A program made the position numbers and the translations under genes. Below, in pieces: positions 23,250 through 34,314 of a stretch of DNA of 64,000 nt. The notes beneath the pieces were generated by a model. It did no database searches. It was not told the origin of the DNA and worked only from the letters and a program-made list of their open reading frames with translations. The first letter of the stretch is position 1, and every line of letters starts with the position of its first letter. Source of the stretch: Siphlonurus alternatus. Its lineage: Eukaryota > Arthropoda > Insecta > Ephemeroptera > Siphlonuridae. The DNA is taken from contig OX463785.1 in assembly GCA_949825025.1 (NCBI GenBank), positions 4,877,979-4,941,978 on the forward strand, written 5' to 3'.

Positions 23250-26200
23250 TTAAACTTTCTCACAGATAAATTTTTGCAGCTTATCACACGGTGAATCTTG
23301 CCATCCGAAATTAAGCACTGAGACACATCTCTCAGTGCCATTGAAGTTGTTTGGATCTGGTGATACAAAGTTGGTGTACGTGAACGGACGACGCGTAGAC
23401 CTCCAGATGAAAGAATAGGCGTTGTCCAGGTCATTTCCACTTGTCCAAAACGTAAATGGAGAATTTTTAACATTAAAAAAAACTGAAACAAACCACACAG
23501 CCTTAATTAGGGAATGTCAATTTTTTTTATTTCATCAATCGAGAGGTCGAAAAAATACACTTCTGAATGCAGTATTGAATATTGACCTCAAAAATGTTTA
23601 TTTAAGAAATGGAAATTGGACAGAGTTATAATACTATGATTCTTTAAGATTTTTTAACACGCCCAATGTTAATAAAAATCCAACACATGAAAATTATGAA
23701 AAAAATTTAAAATGTTCTCCTCTACATTCGCTATCAGTACCATATAATATATAATGTCAGTACCATCAGTAGCTAAAATATCAGGTATACAAATTAAAGC
23801 TAGTTTTGGAGTTGATAATTTTTAAAATTGGCTTATTTAAGAGAAGGTGGTTCATTTCTTCATGTTTAATTAGTCAACCTTAAAAGTTCATAGCTCAAAC
23901 ACCATCTCGAATTTGTATAACTGATATTTTAGCAACTGATATATCAGTCCCCCCTATAGGGGATGTAGAAGAGAACATTTTAATTTTTTTTTAATAATTT
24001 TCATGTGTGGGATTTTTTTTTTAACATTTTTACCTTCTTCTTAAGTATCCTGCAACCATCTTTAAAAAAATATTGAAAATACAAAGAAATTGACACCTCC
24101 TTACGCTCCTCTTAATAAAATGAGATTGATAAAAAGGGCGTGGGTTCAAACCCGACCTCAGCAAAACTTTTTTAGCAATACTTCCCGGCTACTAAAAAAT
24201 CAGAATAGCATAATTTTGCACCCTCAGTTCTGTAATAAAAAGCTTGTGACGCCACGTGGGTTTAACCTATTTACCTGCTTCTATTAGTGCCACGCTTGCA
24301 TCCTCCGTCTCGATACTGATCAACTGTAATCCCCTTTCAGCACACCACGTGAAGGCGTCGTCGTAAGAAAGCTGGAAAAATGGACAGCCTTTTTTGAAAA
24401 TTTTAATTGCATATTTGGATAAAGGACTGCGATTTATGTATTGTCAAATTTTTTTAACCGTATATCAACCTTACAATTGAAGGGAAAGACGCTGTGACGT
24501 CATAGTCATACAATTTCTTTCACTATGCTTTCGTAATAAATATTTGCATGACTATGACGTTATAGCGTTTTTGCAGACTGATTTTTAAGGGTTTTAAAAG
24601 GCTTAAAATGTCTGAAAAAAATTAACATTACATCGCTCGAGGTCCACTATCAAGAAAATATATTAAAAAAAAATTGTATATTTTGTCAAATGTATTTTTT
24701 TTTTTTTACTGATATGAAATGTGTTTTAGAAAGTTGTAGCCAAATTATTTGTTTAAAAACAATTTATTAAAAATTGTCCGTAAAATTTAAAAAAAAAAAA
24801 ATAAATAAATTAAAGAAAAAATAATAGTTTTAGGTGATTTGTATAAAATAATATTAATATAATTTAAATTATAATTGCATCAGTAACAGGCTCAACAAAT
24901 TAAACCTATAATATACAATTATTTTAAAATTATGTATATTTAAATACTTATGTGTACAATATTATGTGACAGTAATAGTATGAAAGAGTACATAATGTAA
25001 AATCAGTAAATTGAAGAATTTTATAAACTATATACTGACGTACAGTCGTTGACTCAGAAAATTTCCCTTTGCAGCCTTGTAAATCAACATGCCCCTTTAA
25101 AAATAACAGAAGACACGGTGATTAAAAAGGCTGCAAAGGGAAATTTTCCAAGGCGACGAGTGTACATACGATGAGTGACTTAATATTACCTCGGGAGCTG
25201 TGTAAATATAGTAGACTCGATTTCCCGACTTCACAATGTTGACAGTAGTTCTTTGTAGTGTCACATCACCTATATAAATAAATTAAATAAAAAATATTAA
25301 ACATTATAACCTTTTAGTTTGATCATCGACTTTGCCGGAAATGACGTGTTTTCAACAGTTTTTTGCTTCAGGTTGCCACGGCATAGCAATCGGAAATGAA
25401 CATGCATCATTTCCTTTAATATTGATAGTCAAACTCTCGCTTAAAGGTCAATATAGAATTTAAAAAGTTGGTGTAGAGAGTAACTTTATAATTTAAAAAT
25501 GAAATACTTAATTTTATATAGGCCACCTCATAAAGATGAAATTTACCTGGATTAATAAATTTAGGTTTCTTTTGTTTATTAATTTCATTTATTTTATCTG
25601 TAGTTTTTTTGACCATTTTTCCAACTTTTGCGATTAAGTTTTTCATTTTACGAACATCAGATGCCACGCATTCTTCAACCTTAGGTTCTTCTAATACTTC
25701 TTGTACTGGTAAAGGATCCTGTGGAAAATATCTTATTATTCTCGAAAATATTTCAATTTAATCAAACTATTGCTAAATATTTTTGTTTTGAATCGTACAT
25801 CTTGATAGGAACGTAAAAATGTGTAAAGGACGAATCTCAGTATAGGTTAATATCTCGCAATCGCACCGCCTGAATGCAACAAGACTTACAGGGAACTCAA
25901 TAGAACTCACCATCAATAGGTGACATACAAATTTCGAAGCGAATCTGTCTTATCAGTTTTATATTTTGTGAAAACTGAGGTACAAGTTTACAATACTGGC
26001 CTTATGGATGAAAACCGGAAATGGAGCTGTTGTAAGAAAGCTGCAAGACTTAATTTGCTCAAACCAATAAGCGATTAATTTTTAGAAAATTCTTGATTTT
26101 TTTAAATTTATTTCATTCGATTCGTTTGCAGTGAAATATTCTTTGACTCCAGCAGTAACTGAGATTAATCGTTAAAAAATGTTGAAAATCAGAGATGGAA

Positions 26201-29200
26201 TGCCCAAGTGTGCATTTTCCGGATATTTTTTAAAAAAATTATAACTTTTTACAACGGTTTCCTTTTATCTTTTGTGGTTGTAATTTTCAACTTTACTGCA
26301 TATGCATATTGGTCATTACATGTGTACAGTCGCCTCCTCGGAACATTTCCCTTTGCGGCCTTGTAAAATGTCCCGTAAGAATAACACAAGGCATGTGGTG
26401 ATTAACAAGGCTGCAAGTGGGAAATTTTCCAAAGTGACGAGTTTACCAATTTGGTAAAAACACAACATTTTTTAATGTTTTTACGGATCCATTGTAACTA
26501 CTATACTGGCTACTGTTATTAATTTTCAAATTTTTTATATTTAACGTAGAAAATAGTTATGGCAAGTATTTCATTTTTTTTTTACATAGTTATCAATATA
26601 TGCTATAGATTTTCTCTTTCTCCTGCTTAAGGTAGAGATAACGTCAGTCAGCTGTTTTTTTTAGCTGCATTTGATTAACATGTAAACCTTGGTAAATTCA
26701 CAAAAATTCAGACATTTTTTTGAGAGCCAGATATTAGTGCCTAAAAGCCATAGAATAAGTTTTAAAACAATTTAACGAGCCGATTTTTTTTAATTAATTT
26801 TTTAGTTTGTCTCTCCATGGGAAAACCCTATGCTGAAAATTAATTAAATTAATTAAAAAATCAGCTCGTTAAATTGTTTTAAAAAATTTTCTATGGCTTT
26901 TAGGCACTAATATCTGCCTCTCAAAAAAATTTCTGAATTTTTGAGAAATTGCTAAGGTTTACATGCTAATCAAATGAAGCTAAAAAAACAGCTGACCGAC
27001 GTTATCTCTACCTTAATAAAACTCTCTTAAATGAAAAAAAAAAAAATCATATATTGTGTTTCAATTCTCACTAAAAGTTTATTTTAACCCTTAAACTCTT
27101 TCCTGACCGACTATAACACACTATTCCGTTCGTTCAACATGAATCCCATAAGATTAACATGTAAATTGAGATTAATCAGTTTTCGCATTGTCATGAGCCA
27201 CCTATAATGGACCGGTTGATTGGTTGATATTTTGGGGCAATTGACATATTTTGGTCATGTACACACTAAATTTTTAGATGCTGAATTGGTTTCAGTACTT
27301 TATGTCAGTACAAAATTGCTCCAGTCAGTACAAAATTTCTCCAGTTTCGTCTTACATTCAGCACTTTTGACTTATAAAACACTTATTCCAAGTACAAATT
27401 TGGTACTGAAAAAAGAGAGCCAAAAAAAGTACCAAAAATTGACTCTCTTTTTTCAGTACCAAATTTGTACTTGGATTAAGTGTTTTATAGGTCAAAAGTG
27501 CTGGATGTAAGACGAAACTGGAGCAATTTTGTACTGACATAAAGTACTGAAAACAATTCAGCATCTAAAAATTTAGTGTGTATGGCCCAAAAATTAATGA
27601 ATCAAATGGTACTAGATTTTTTTTGTGTGACCAGCTGGCCTGATCTTTGACGTCATAGTGTCAACATTACACCCATTTTCAGGAAACTTGGGTCAAACTT
27701 GCATGTCATGTAAGGGTGATCAATTTTTGTGAAAATGAGTGTAATGACAGCCATTTAACGTCACATATCATATCAGCTGGTAAATAAAAATTATTATCAA
27801 TATTCGTTAATTCGCTTCAAAAACTGTTTAAAAAGTATACAATACATGATAAACTTTCACACTAAATTTTTAGATGCTGAATTGGTTTCAGTACTTTATG
27901 TCAGTACAAAATTACTCCAGTTTCGTCTTACATCCAGCACTTTTGACCTATAAAAAACTTAAACCAAGTACAAATTTGGTACTTTTTTTAAAAGTAAAAA
28001 AAAAAGTACCAAAAATTGACACTCTTTTTTTCAGTACCAAATTTGTACTTGGATTAAGTGTTTTATAGGTCAAAAGTGCTGGATGTAAGACGAAACTGGA
28101 GTAATTTTGTACTGACATAAAGTACTGAAACCAATTCAGCATCTAAAAATTTAGTGTGTTGAAACTGAAAAAATTGAGTACGCATGTTTCTATATTATAG
28201 CGTATTAAAATATAGATATCGATAATGCTAGAGAAATCATTACCTCAGTTGTCGGCGCCTCTGTATTAGGAAATGTGATAAAAGGGGCCATCGTAAACCA
28301 ATCAAAACTCACTGTGCTGAAGGTAAATAAATCATAAGTATAATAAGGAATATAGGAAAATGTATAATAGTCTGAATGTTGGCGGTGCCTTTGTGACTTT
28401 TTGCTCAACGGTGATCCTGCATTGTGTGACGGTGCTAGTATCTGTAATAAAAAAGGCAGAAGTTACAAAATATGATGAAAATTATATATATATATATATA
28501 TAAATATTTTTAATTATAATATAATTATAGAGATATCGACCTCAAAACGTTTTATTGCAAAAATAAATAGAGGGTGCAAACTCGTGCCTCTCTGATTTTT
28601 AGAGGCCGGGAAGTATTGTTAAAAAGTTTTACCGAGGTTGGATTTGAACCCACGCCTCTTTTAGGTCCTATCCTTTAATTAAGAGAGGCGTCAATATCTC
28701 TGCACTTTCAATAATTTTAGAAAAATATTTCAAACTCTAAAAAGTCCTGAAAAAAATCAGAGTAGCATAACTTTGCACCCTCTATCTATAATAAAAATTT
28801 CTGTAATACAAAATTTTGAGATCGATATTTAATTTTGGAATAATTACAATACGATGATATTCAGGTTTTTCATTCAGTTGCAATATATAAAATTTACATA
28901 TATATAATACACAAAGTTTTTGACTGATAACGTCATTCGACCTTTGGTTCAAACAAAATAAATTAATGTCAAATCAACAAAGCTTGTAAACGTGAAAATA
29001 ATTAATTTTTTCTCGTCTTCGATTTGATTTCACTACACTGTGATTGTTAAAATGTCTTTTTTTTTCACGGTAGTTCTGCAATGACGTCATTGGCGTCGCG
29101 GACAGTAAAAGTCTTCGAATTATAATTTTTTTACGAATCCAGCAGTACAAAAAAATTGCATTAATTCACAGGCGCAATTTTCAACACCCTCTTCCAGTTG

Positions 29201-31123
29201 AGGTGAAAAAATTATATGCATTGCAGGAACCTAATTTATCAATTACGGTAATTAAGGAGAAAACATTTTAGCTGTCAACAATCACTGATGATATCAAACA
29301 GCATTTTTTTTATAATTGTAATTTTTATTTGTTGAAAAGAAATAGAAAATTGTAAACTCTTTTGCACAAAATTAAAAAAAAAAATACATTAAATTCTTAA
29401 AGAATTTAAAGCACTTGAGAGTAATAAAATGTCCGAGAAAGTTTTGTCAGAGTTATAATAGAAATTTTCAGATTTAAAATATATTTATATTTATTATAAT
29501 CAAAGTCTTCTACTCGCACAATGGTTGTAACAAACCATTGTTTATAATGTCTGTCGCGTGAAGCCTTTTTCATTGTTAAACATGGGACGACGTAGTGCCT
29601 GATTTTGCCACCAGAGCAGAGAACGTAATGGCATTGTTGGCGCTAGTAGACACAACAACTTTCATAATTAACGGTCATTTTCCATAAGTTAACATGTAAA
29701 GCAACAACTGTCCCATGTTTTTCCTTTCACGCGACAGACATTACACAACAATACTTTGTTTACTAACAACGAGCAGAAGACTTTGATTTTAATGATAATA
29801 TTCCATAACAAATTTATCAAAATAATCATTAGGCATTAATAATGTCTTTCTCTTTAATGTTAGTTGTATTGATTCTATATCTTAATTATTTCAAGGTGTG
29901 TGTGCATGCTTGTGAGTGACCAATTTTGACGTGAACATACATTTGTCATGCACAATCGAAATTAAAGTTCTAAAAAAAAATAAATAAAATAAAATTCTTA
30001 CCTTCTTTTGCGATGATTTAACATCAGGAGTCTCAGCAGCCTGAGAACTCATCACTAGGACGTAGAAAACCTTGGGAAAAATTAACGCATCATAAGTGAG
30101 AATTTTCAATGTAATTTGGTAATTTTGTTACTCCCTAGTTGAAAAATTACATCTTCAACTCATCCTTTAGACGTCTACAACTTATATTTATAGCTGTAAA
30201 ACACATTTTATTTCCTAGAATTAAGTGAGGATGAAACACACTACATTTTTAGATGCTGAATTGGTTTTCAGTACTTTATGTCAGTACAAAATTGCTCCAG
30301 TCAGTACAAAATTTCTCCAGTTTCGTCTTACATTCAGCACTTTTAACCTATAAGACACCTATTCCAAGTATAAATTTGGTACTGAAAAAAAGAGAGTCAA
30401 AAAAAGTATAAAAAATTGACTCTCTTTTTTCAGTACCAAATTTGTACTTGGATTAAGTGTTTTATAGGTCAAAAGTGCTGGATGTAAGACGAAACTGGAG
30501 CAATTTTGTACTAACATAAAGTACTGAAACCAATTCAGCATCTAAAAATTTAGTGTGAATGGAGACAATGTTTCTAACATTTTAAGTCAGGCTTGGACTG
30601 GCCATAAGACTGGGTCAGGGATACCTGACTGGTCTCTCAGACTTTTAACATATAGAAGCATAGAAAAGTGGCCTCAGACCCCCTGAAAAGTGTCCCCTGC
30701 TGCCTGTAATGCCTAATATATGGCCCTGACTGGCCCCTAGCTTCCCAGTCCGAGCCTGTTTTATGCTCAAGAAGAGGAAAAAAAAATATGTAATCACGTC
30801 TTTTCCTCTGTTTTTTTTCCTTTAAAATGGTGCAAAAGAGGAGGGAATTAGATGAGGAGAGAACTTAATTAATTAATTAATTAATTATTTCAACTTGGGC
30901 TCTACTAGGACATAATCGGAAGAACTAAATTAAATTAAAATTTTACATATATTTATTAAGTAGAACCATCTCAAATTAAACAAAGAAAAAAAAAAGGTAA
31001 GAACTAAAATTACACCAAAAGATCTTGAGTTCAAATTATCTTAATTAAGATTTTTTTTGTTTTATAACTTACCATTATATTGCAAGTACTTACAAACAAT
31101 GACAAGACCCAACATTTTGCCAT
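23250..31123 (-). CDS. Secreted C-type lectin D with neck domain (7 exons)
   Basis: Exons 31094-31123, 30002-30070, 28244-28441, 25547-25718, 25190-25269, 24275-24371 and 23250-23482 give 292 residues; every junction keeps frame. The signal peptide (CWVLSLFVFYVLVMSSQA) is split over the first two exons. Residues 34-99 form a Tyr/Phe/Ser-rich linker (SDYYTFSYIPYYTYDLF). Residues 100-157 are charged and helical (VRKMKNLIAKVGKMVKKTTD), a likely neck for oligomerisation. The recognition domain (about 158-292) has C193, C268, C281 and C289, FWTSGNDL, PDPNN at 257-261 and GWQD. The sugar motif is DPN rather than EPN. Exon layout of the lectin domain is the same as in lectin E, so the two are paralogs. 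The introns hold foldbacks, dispersed repeats and R260 copies. Confidence 0.87.
23577..24240. mobile_element. FB-3 foldback interrupted by an FB-16 foldback
   Basis: The left FB-3 arm (TATTGACCTCAAAAATG) is at 23577-23667 and the rest at 24041-24240, including GGGTTCAAACCCGACCTCAG, which resembles a tRNA T-arm/box B. The FB-16 copy 23668-24040 lies between them. All of it sits in the last intron of lectin D. Confidence 0.7.
25036..25164. repeat. Hairpin element in intron of lectin D
   Basis: TTGTTAATCACCATG-family hairpin, 26 bp from a lectin D exon. Confidence 0.75.
25850..26180. repeat. Dispersed non-foldback repeat
   Basis: Shares CCATCAATAGGTG, GGCCTTATGGATGAAAACCG and TTTATCTCATTCGATTC-like text with 49690-49965 in the same orientation. 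Family unknown. Confidence 0.6.
26326..26446. repeat. Hairpin element
   Basis: Another TTGTTAATCACCATG-family copy, with GTGATTAACAAGGCTGCAAG on the right arm. Confidence 0.75.
26620..27018. mobile_element. Foldback (FB-8), ~400 bp
   Basis: TTAAGGTAGAGATAACGTCAG opposes its complement at 26996-27018; arms share AACAGCTGA, CATGTAAACCTTGG and the stretch AAAATCAGCTCGTTAAATTG. Confidence 0.85.
27261..27581. mobile_element. FB-4 foldback
   Basis: ACACTAAATTTTTAGATGCT to its complement, with GTACAAATTTGGTACTGAAA around the centre. The left arm has a tandem duplication of TCAGTACAAAATT. Sister copies: 27859-28158 and 30238-30557. Confidence 0.9.
27859..28158. mobile_element. FB-4 foldback
   Basis: Second copy 280 bp away in the same lectin D intron; frames read from its arms give near-identical peptides on both strands and are artefacts. 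Confidence 0.9.
28530..28832. mobile_element. FB-3 foldback with tRNA-like segment
   Basis: Ends AGATATCGACCTCAAAACG / complement. Only one side of the centre carries the minus-strand text GTGGGTTCAAATCCAACCTC, a box B-like tRNA 3' half. Copies at 36306-36600 and 38740-39072 keep it as GGGTTCAAACCCGACC-type text. Confidence 0.75.
29500..29792. mobile_element. Foldback (FB-9)
   Basis: AAAGTCTTCTACTCGC faces CGAGCAGAAGACTTTG; arms also share AATGTCTGTCGCGTGAA and ACATGGGACGA / CAACTGTCCCATGTT. Confidence 0.8.
30134..30898 (-). repeat. R260 copy split by an FB-4 foldback and a second hairpin
   Basis: R260 parts lie at 30134-30237 and 30760-30898. Between them are FB-4 (30238-30557) and a hairpin at 30590-30755 (AGGCTTGGACTGGCC / AGTCCGAGCCTG-type ends). 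It gives a relative order: R260 first, others later. Confidence 0.7.
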
Positions 31124-31170
31124 GCTGGCACGTAGCCTCAAAACCAAATAATGATAATTGAATGACGAAA

Positions 31171-31178
31171 TTTATATA
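31171..31178 (-). promoter_or_regulatory. Candidate TATA box of lectin D
   Basis: TATATAAA on the minus strand, 48 bp before the start codon, leaving about 20 bp of 5' UTR for a start site 25-30 bp downstream. Confidence 0.5.
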
Positions 31179-31429
31179 GGAACACGCTCATATTCTACAC
31201 ATTTATGTTAAAAAAATGTCCACTTCCTATTTGACAAACAGGACATTTTTTCTTTCAATCAAACAATGCAAAATTTGTTATCATAAAAAAGATTACAATC
31301 ATAAACCTACATTGTCAGAGTACAAAAAAATGATTGTATAGGACGTTCAATGAATGCTACTGCATGATATCGTGGTTAGTAACACACGCACACAAATATA
31401 GTGGTGGCCCCTATATACTGCTTATGCAA

Positions 31430-31815
31430 TCCGCTTTGTTTTGATGAAGAACAAGTTGCCTAACTTAAAGGATCATTGCCATTGCGCAGGCAGTTTGCTA
31501 AAGAGGACATAAAGGACCAAGAGATGGCGCTGACTTCTGAAAATTTTGCTCTTTGCATCGAGGATACGGCAATATCTATATAGCATGGAGAGAATCACAA
31601 AAGTTATTAAATTTTTAGGAAAGAAATCAATTAAGAATTTGAAATATTATTTTATATTTGTCCGAAAGTATTTGACAACTAATTATGGTGTTGTCATTTC
31701 TGTAAAATTATGCTGTGGCTGCTGACAGAGCATTTACATGATTTTACAATGTTAATCATATACAGCAATCCTCGCCAGACGCACGTAGCTCCAGCAGTTA
31801 CCACTAGGTTCACAT
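31430..31815. repeat. Dispersed repeat shared with 46268-46585
   Basis: Shares GGACCAAGAGATGGCGCTGA, GGTGTTGTCATTTCTGTAAA and TGTGGCTGCTGACAGAGCAT with the reverse complement of 46268-46585. A third fragment (TGAACAAGTTGCCTAACCT) is at 52005-52090. No reading frame was recognised. Confidence 0.65.
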
Positions 31816-31884
31816 TAACTTTATGACGGCAATATCACTCGACTTTAGTGTAAACATCCAATGCTATCAGAAACCTATAACATT

Positions 31885-32275
31885 AAGACTATGCATCACC
31901 TTTTCGTATTTCCTATGCTTTCTCATGTTATTTTTGATGTGGTTTTTTTCATAAACTAATAATCGTACAACTTTGCTTGATACCTTAAAATAAACGTTAG
32001 TTCATTAGCTATATGCACCAATGCTTTCATTTTTGTTTTAAATTTCTAATCAAATTGAATTTCAATTACAGTTTTAATTTTGAAAATTAAAAATTAAAAT
32101 TCAATTTCATTAGATTTAAAATAATAAAAGCATTGGTGCATGTAGCTAATGAACTAACGTTTATTTTAAGGGGTCAAGCAAAGTTGTACGATTATTAGTT
32201 TCTGAAAAAAAGCGACATCAAAAATAACATGAGAAAGCATAGGAAATACGAAAAGGTGTTGCATGCAGAGTCTTA
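31885..32275. mobile_element. Foldback (FB-10), ~390 bp
   Basis: Arms share GCATCACCTTTTCGTATTTC, ATAATCGTACAACTTTGC and GCACCAATGCTTT around an AT-rich centre. Confidence 0.85.
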
Positions 32276-32507
32276 AGGGGGGTCGCTTACTGCCTTGGTA
32301 TTGCATATATCGTATTTTTGAGGGTATAGTGTGATCAATAGGCAAGCATCTATCCAAGAAATTACATAAAAATCTCACATTATGCTTTCCCTACCATCCT
32401 TGATAGCAGCACACCCAATGTATTGTCATCAAATATATATTTTTAAATCAAATTATATTTTACGTGCAAAAGTGAAATCCAGAGAGTTAACTATGCAGTG
32501 TTGTTGC

Positions 32508-32728
32508 TACAGTCAAATTTATGTAACATTCCTGCCGGAAGTAGCCGGAAGTGAGAGGTTTCTGTTCATCTTGTTCATACATGTCCGAGTCTTGAAATTT
32601 TGCAGACATGTTAGTGCTCTTCTTACAAACCTGTAGCCAAAATTTCAAATTTGAAATACGAATAGGATGGTCAGAAACTTCTCACTTCCGGGTACTTCCG
32701 GCGGGAATTTTAAATTAATTTGACTGTA
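32508..32728. mobile_element. Tc1/mariner-like MITE (FB-5)
   Basis: TACAGTCAAATTTATGTAAC to TTAATTTGACTGTA with CCGGAAGTAGCCGGAAGTG on the left arm; TA at both ends. Confidence 0.85.
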
Positions 32729-33022
32729 ACTATGGTTAATTTAGTTAATTTTAGTACAATTGAATCACGGTTAATGAGAAATATCACTAAATAAAAATTA
32801 TGGTATTTAAAATTAATAAATAAAAAATTCACCCTTGAAAGTATTGAGAGTTCTTTATTAAAAATACATAGTTTTTTTAATATATAATATAAAGATACAA
32901 AATCGGTAGGTCAAAAGCATTGGTATGAAGTGAAATTTTAAAAAATTATTACATTAAAATTTTTTTAAGTATCAAATTAATGTAACTTATTTCACTGTAA
33001 TTGCAAATAGCATGAAATTTAA

Positions 33023-33471
33023 GGTATAACCTGAGAATTTGTCTGTCAAGGTCAAGAGGCGTGGCTATAGTGGCAACACTGTTTGCATTGCAATGCGCAT
33101 AAATTTTTAGGAGGGGGTGGTGACAACAGTCCTTGAGAACGTTGCCACATTTCTCATCACATACAGGAAACGATCATCGCCACGGTTCAAAATATATGAA
33201 AACAATTCAGAAAAATAGTCTAAAAAATTAGGTTTTAGTAAAAAAAAAAGTAAAAGAATCTGTTGTATAGTTTTTTTGCAATGCTAATTAACAAATTTAA
33301 CATTGGAAGGATACAAAATTCTCATTTAAATAAATTAATTATAATTAAACCAACGGTTAAAAAATTCCGAAAAAATTCAGAGCTAATTTGACGATTGTTG
33401 TGAGTCCACCAAATTAATTTGAAGAAAATCTGTTGTAGCGAATTTTTCGTCCAAATTTCTCAGGTTAAGCC
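33023..33471. mobile_element. 449-bp TTAA-flanked element
   Basis: Flanked by TTAA at 33019-33022 and 33472-33475. Ends GGTATAACCTGAGAA and TTCTCAGGTTAAGCC form short inverted repeats. An inverted sister copy of the same length is at 56615-57063. TTAA targeting is typical of piggyBac-type elements. Confidence 0.75.
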
Positions 33472-33552
33472 TTAAGATTTTCAGGTTAAGATTTTCTGAT
33501 AGTATTTCAAGGTAGTCAATGTCATTTCAAATTGCGCCATCAATGGAGGATT

Positions 33553-34007
33553 TATGTACACTCATTGCTTTTGAAAATGTACCACTTGTAGCCTTGTTAA
33601 TCACCATATCCTCTGTGTTAAGGTGCATTCAGATGGCGGTTTTTATCATGCGGCGCGACGCGAATTAATGCGCATTTGCTGTAACATCCATTGGCGGCCA
33701 TATTGGGCGATTAAAAGAAAAAGAGCATCGTAATTAACGCGATTACCTGCGAATTCGCCGCCGCATAGGATTTCACAGCTTTTAAGTTAAAATCGCGCCG
33801 CGTCGCCGTTGCCGCCCATGAAAATCCACCTTTATTCTTATGGGACATGTTTATTAACAAGGCTGCAAAGAGGCATTTTCCGAGGTGACAAAAATACACT
33901 CCTCTCCTTTGAAACGTTCCCTTATTCAGCCTTGTTAAATATAACCATGCCTCATAATTATGATGAATAACAAGATTAATAAAGTGAATTTTTCAGAGGC
34001 GAAGAAT
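33553..34007. mobile_element. Hairpin split by an FB-15 element, followed by a second hairpin
   Basis: The outer hairpin halves are 33553-33622 and 33834-33890. The insert 33623-33833 (AAGGTGCATTCAGATGGCGG ... complement) is an FB-15 foldback with GCGGCGCGACGCGAATTAAT-type arms. Another simple hairpin follows at 33898-34007. Confidence 0.7.
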
Positions 34008-34037
34008 ATAGTTTTTATGGACTATAAATTCATTGTT

Positions 34038-34253
34038 AAGGTGGATTTTCATAAGCGATAACAGCAAAGCGGCGTGATTTCAACGTAAAGCCGTGAAATC
34101 CTATGTAACGATCGAATTCGCCAGATATCGCGTTAATTACGATGCTAATTTCCTTTTAATCGCCAAATATGACCACCAATGGATGTTACAGCAAGTGCGC
34201 ATTATTCGCGTCACTAGCTGGATGGAAATCGTTCATGAAAATCCACCTTTTGA
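34038..34253. mobile_element. FB-15 foldback
   Basis: AAGGTGGATTTTCATAAGCG to its complement, with GGCGTGATTTCAACGTAAAG and GCCAAATATGACCACCAATG. A third copy is at 48650-48852. Confidence 0.7.
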
Positions 34254-34314
34254 CACCTGCATCTTATTTCGTATTTCAAATTTACAAAAATTATTTAATC
34301 TTCACAGTTAACAA

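Noticed and set aside
27220..28142. Short frames reading MLNWFQYFMSVQN-type peptides
   Set aside because: They occur on both strands of each FB-4 foldback and are copies of its arms.
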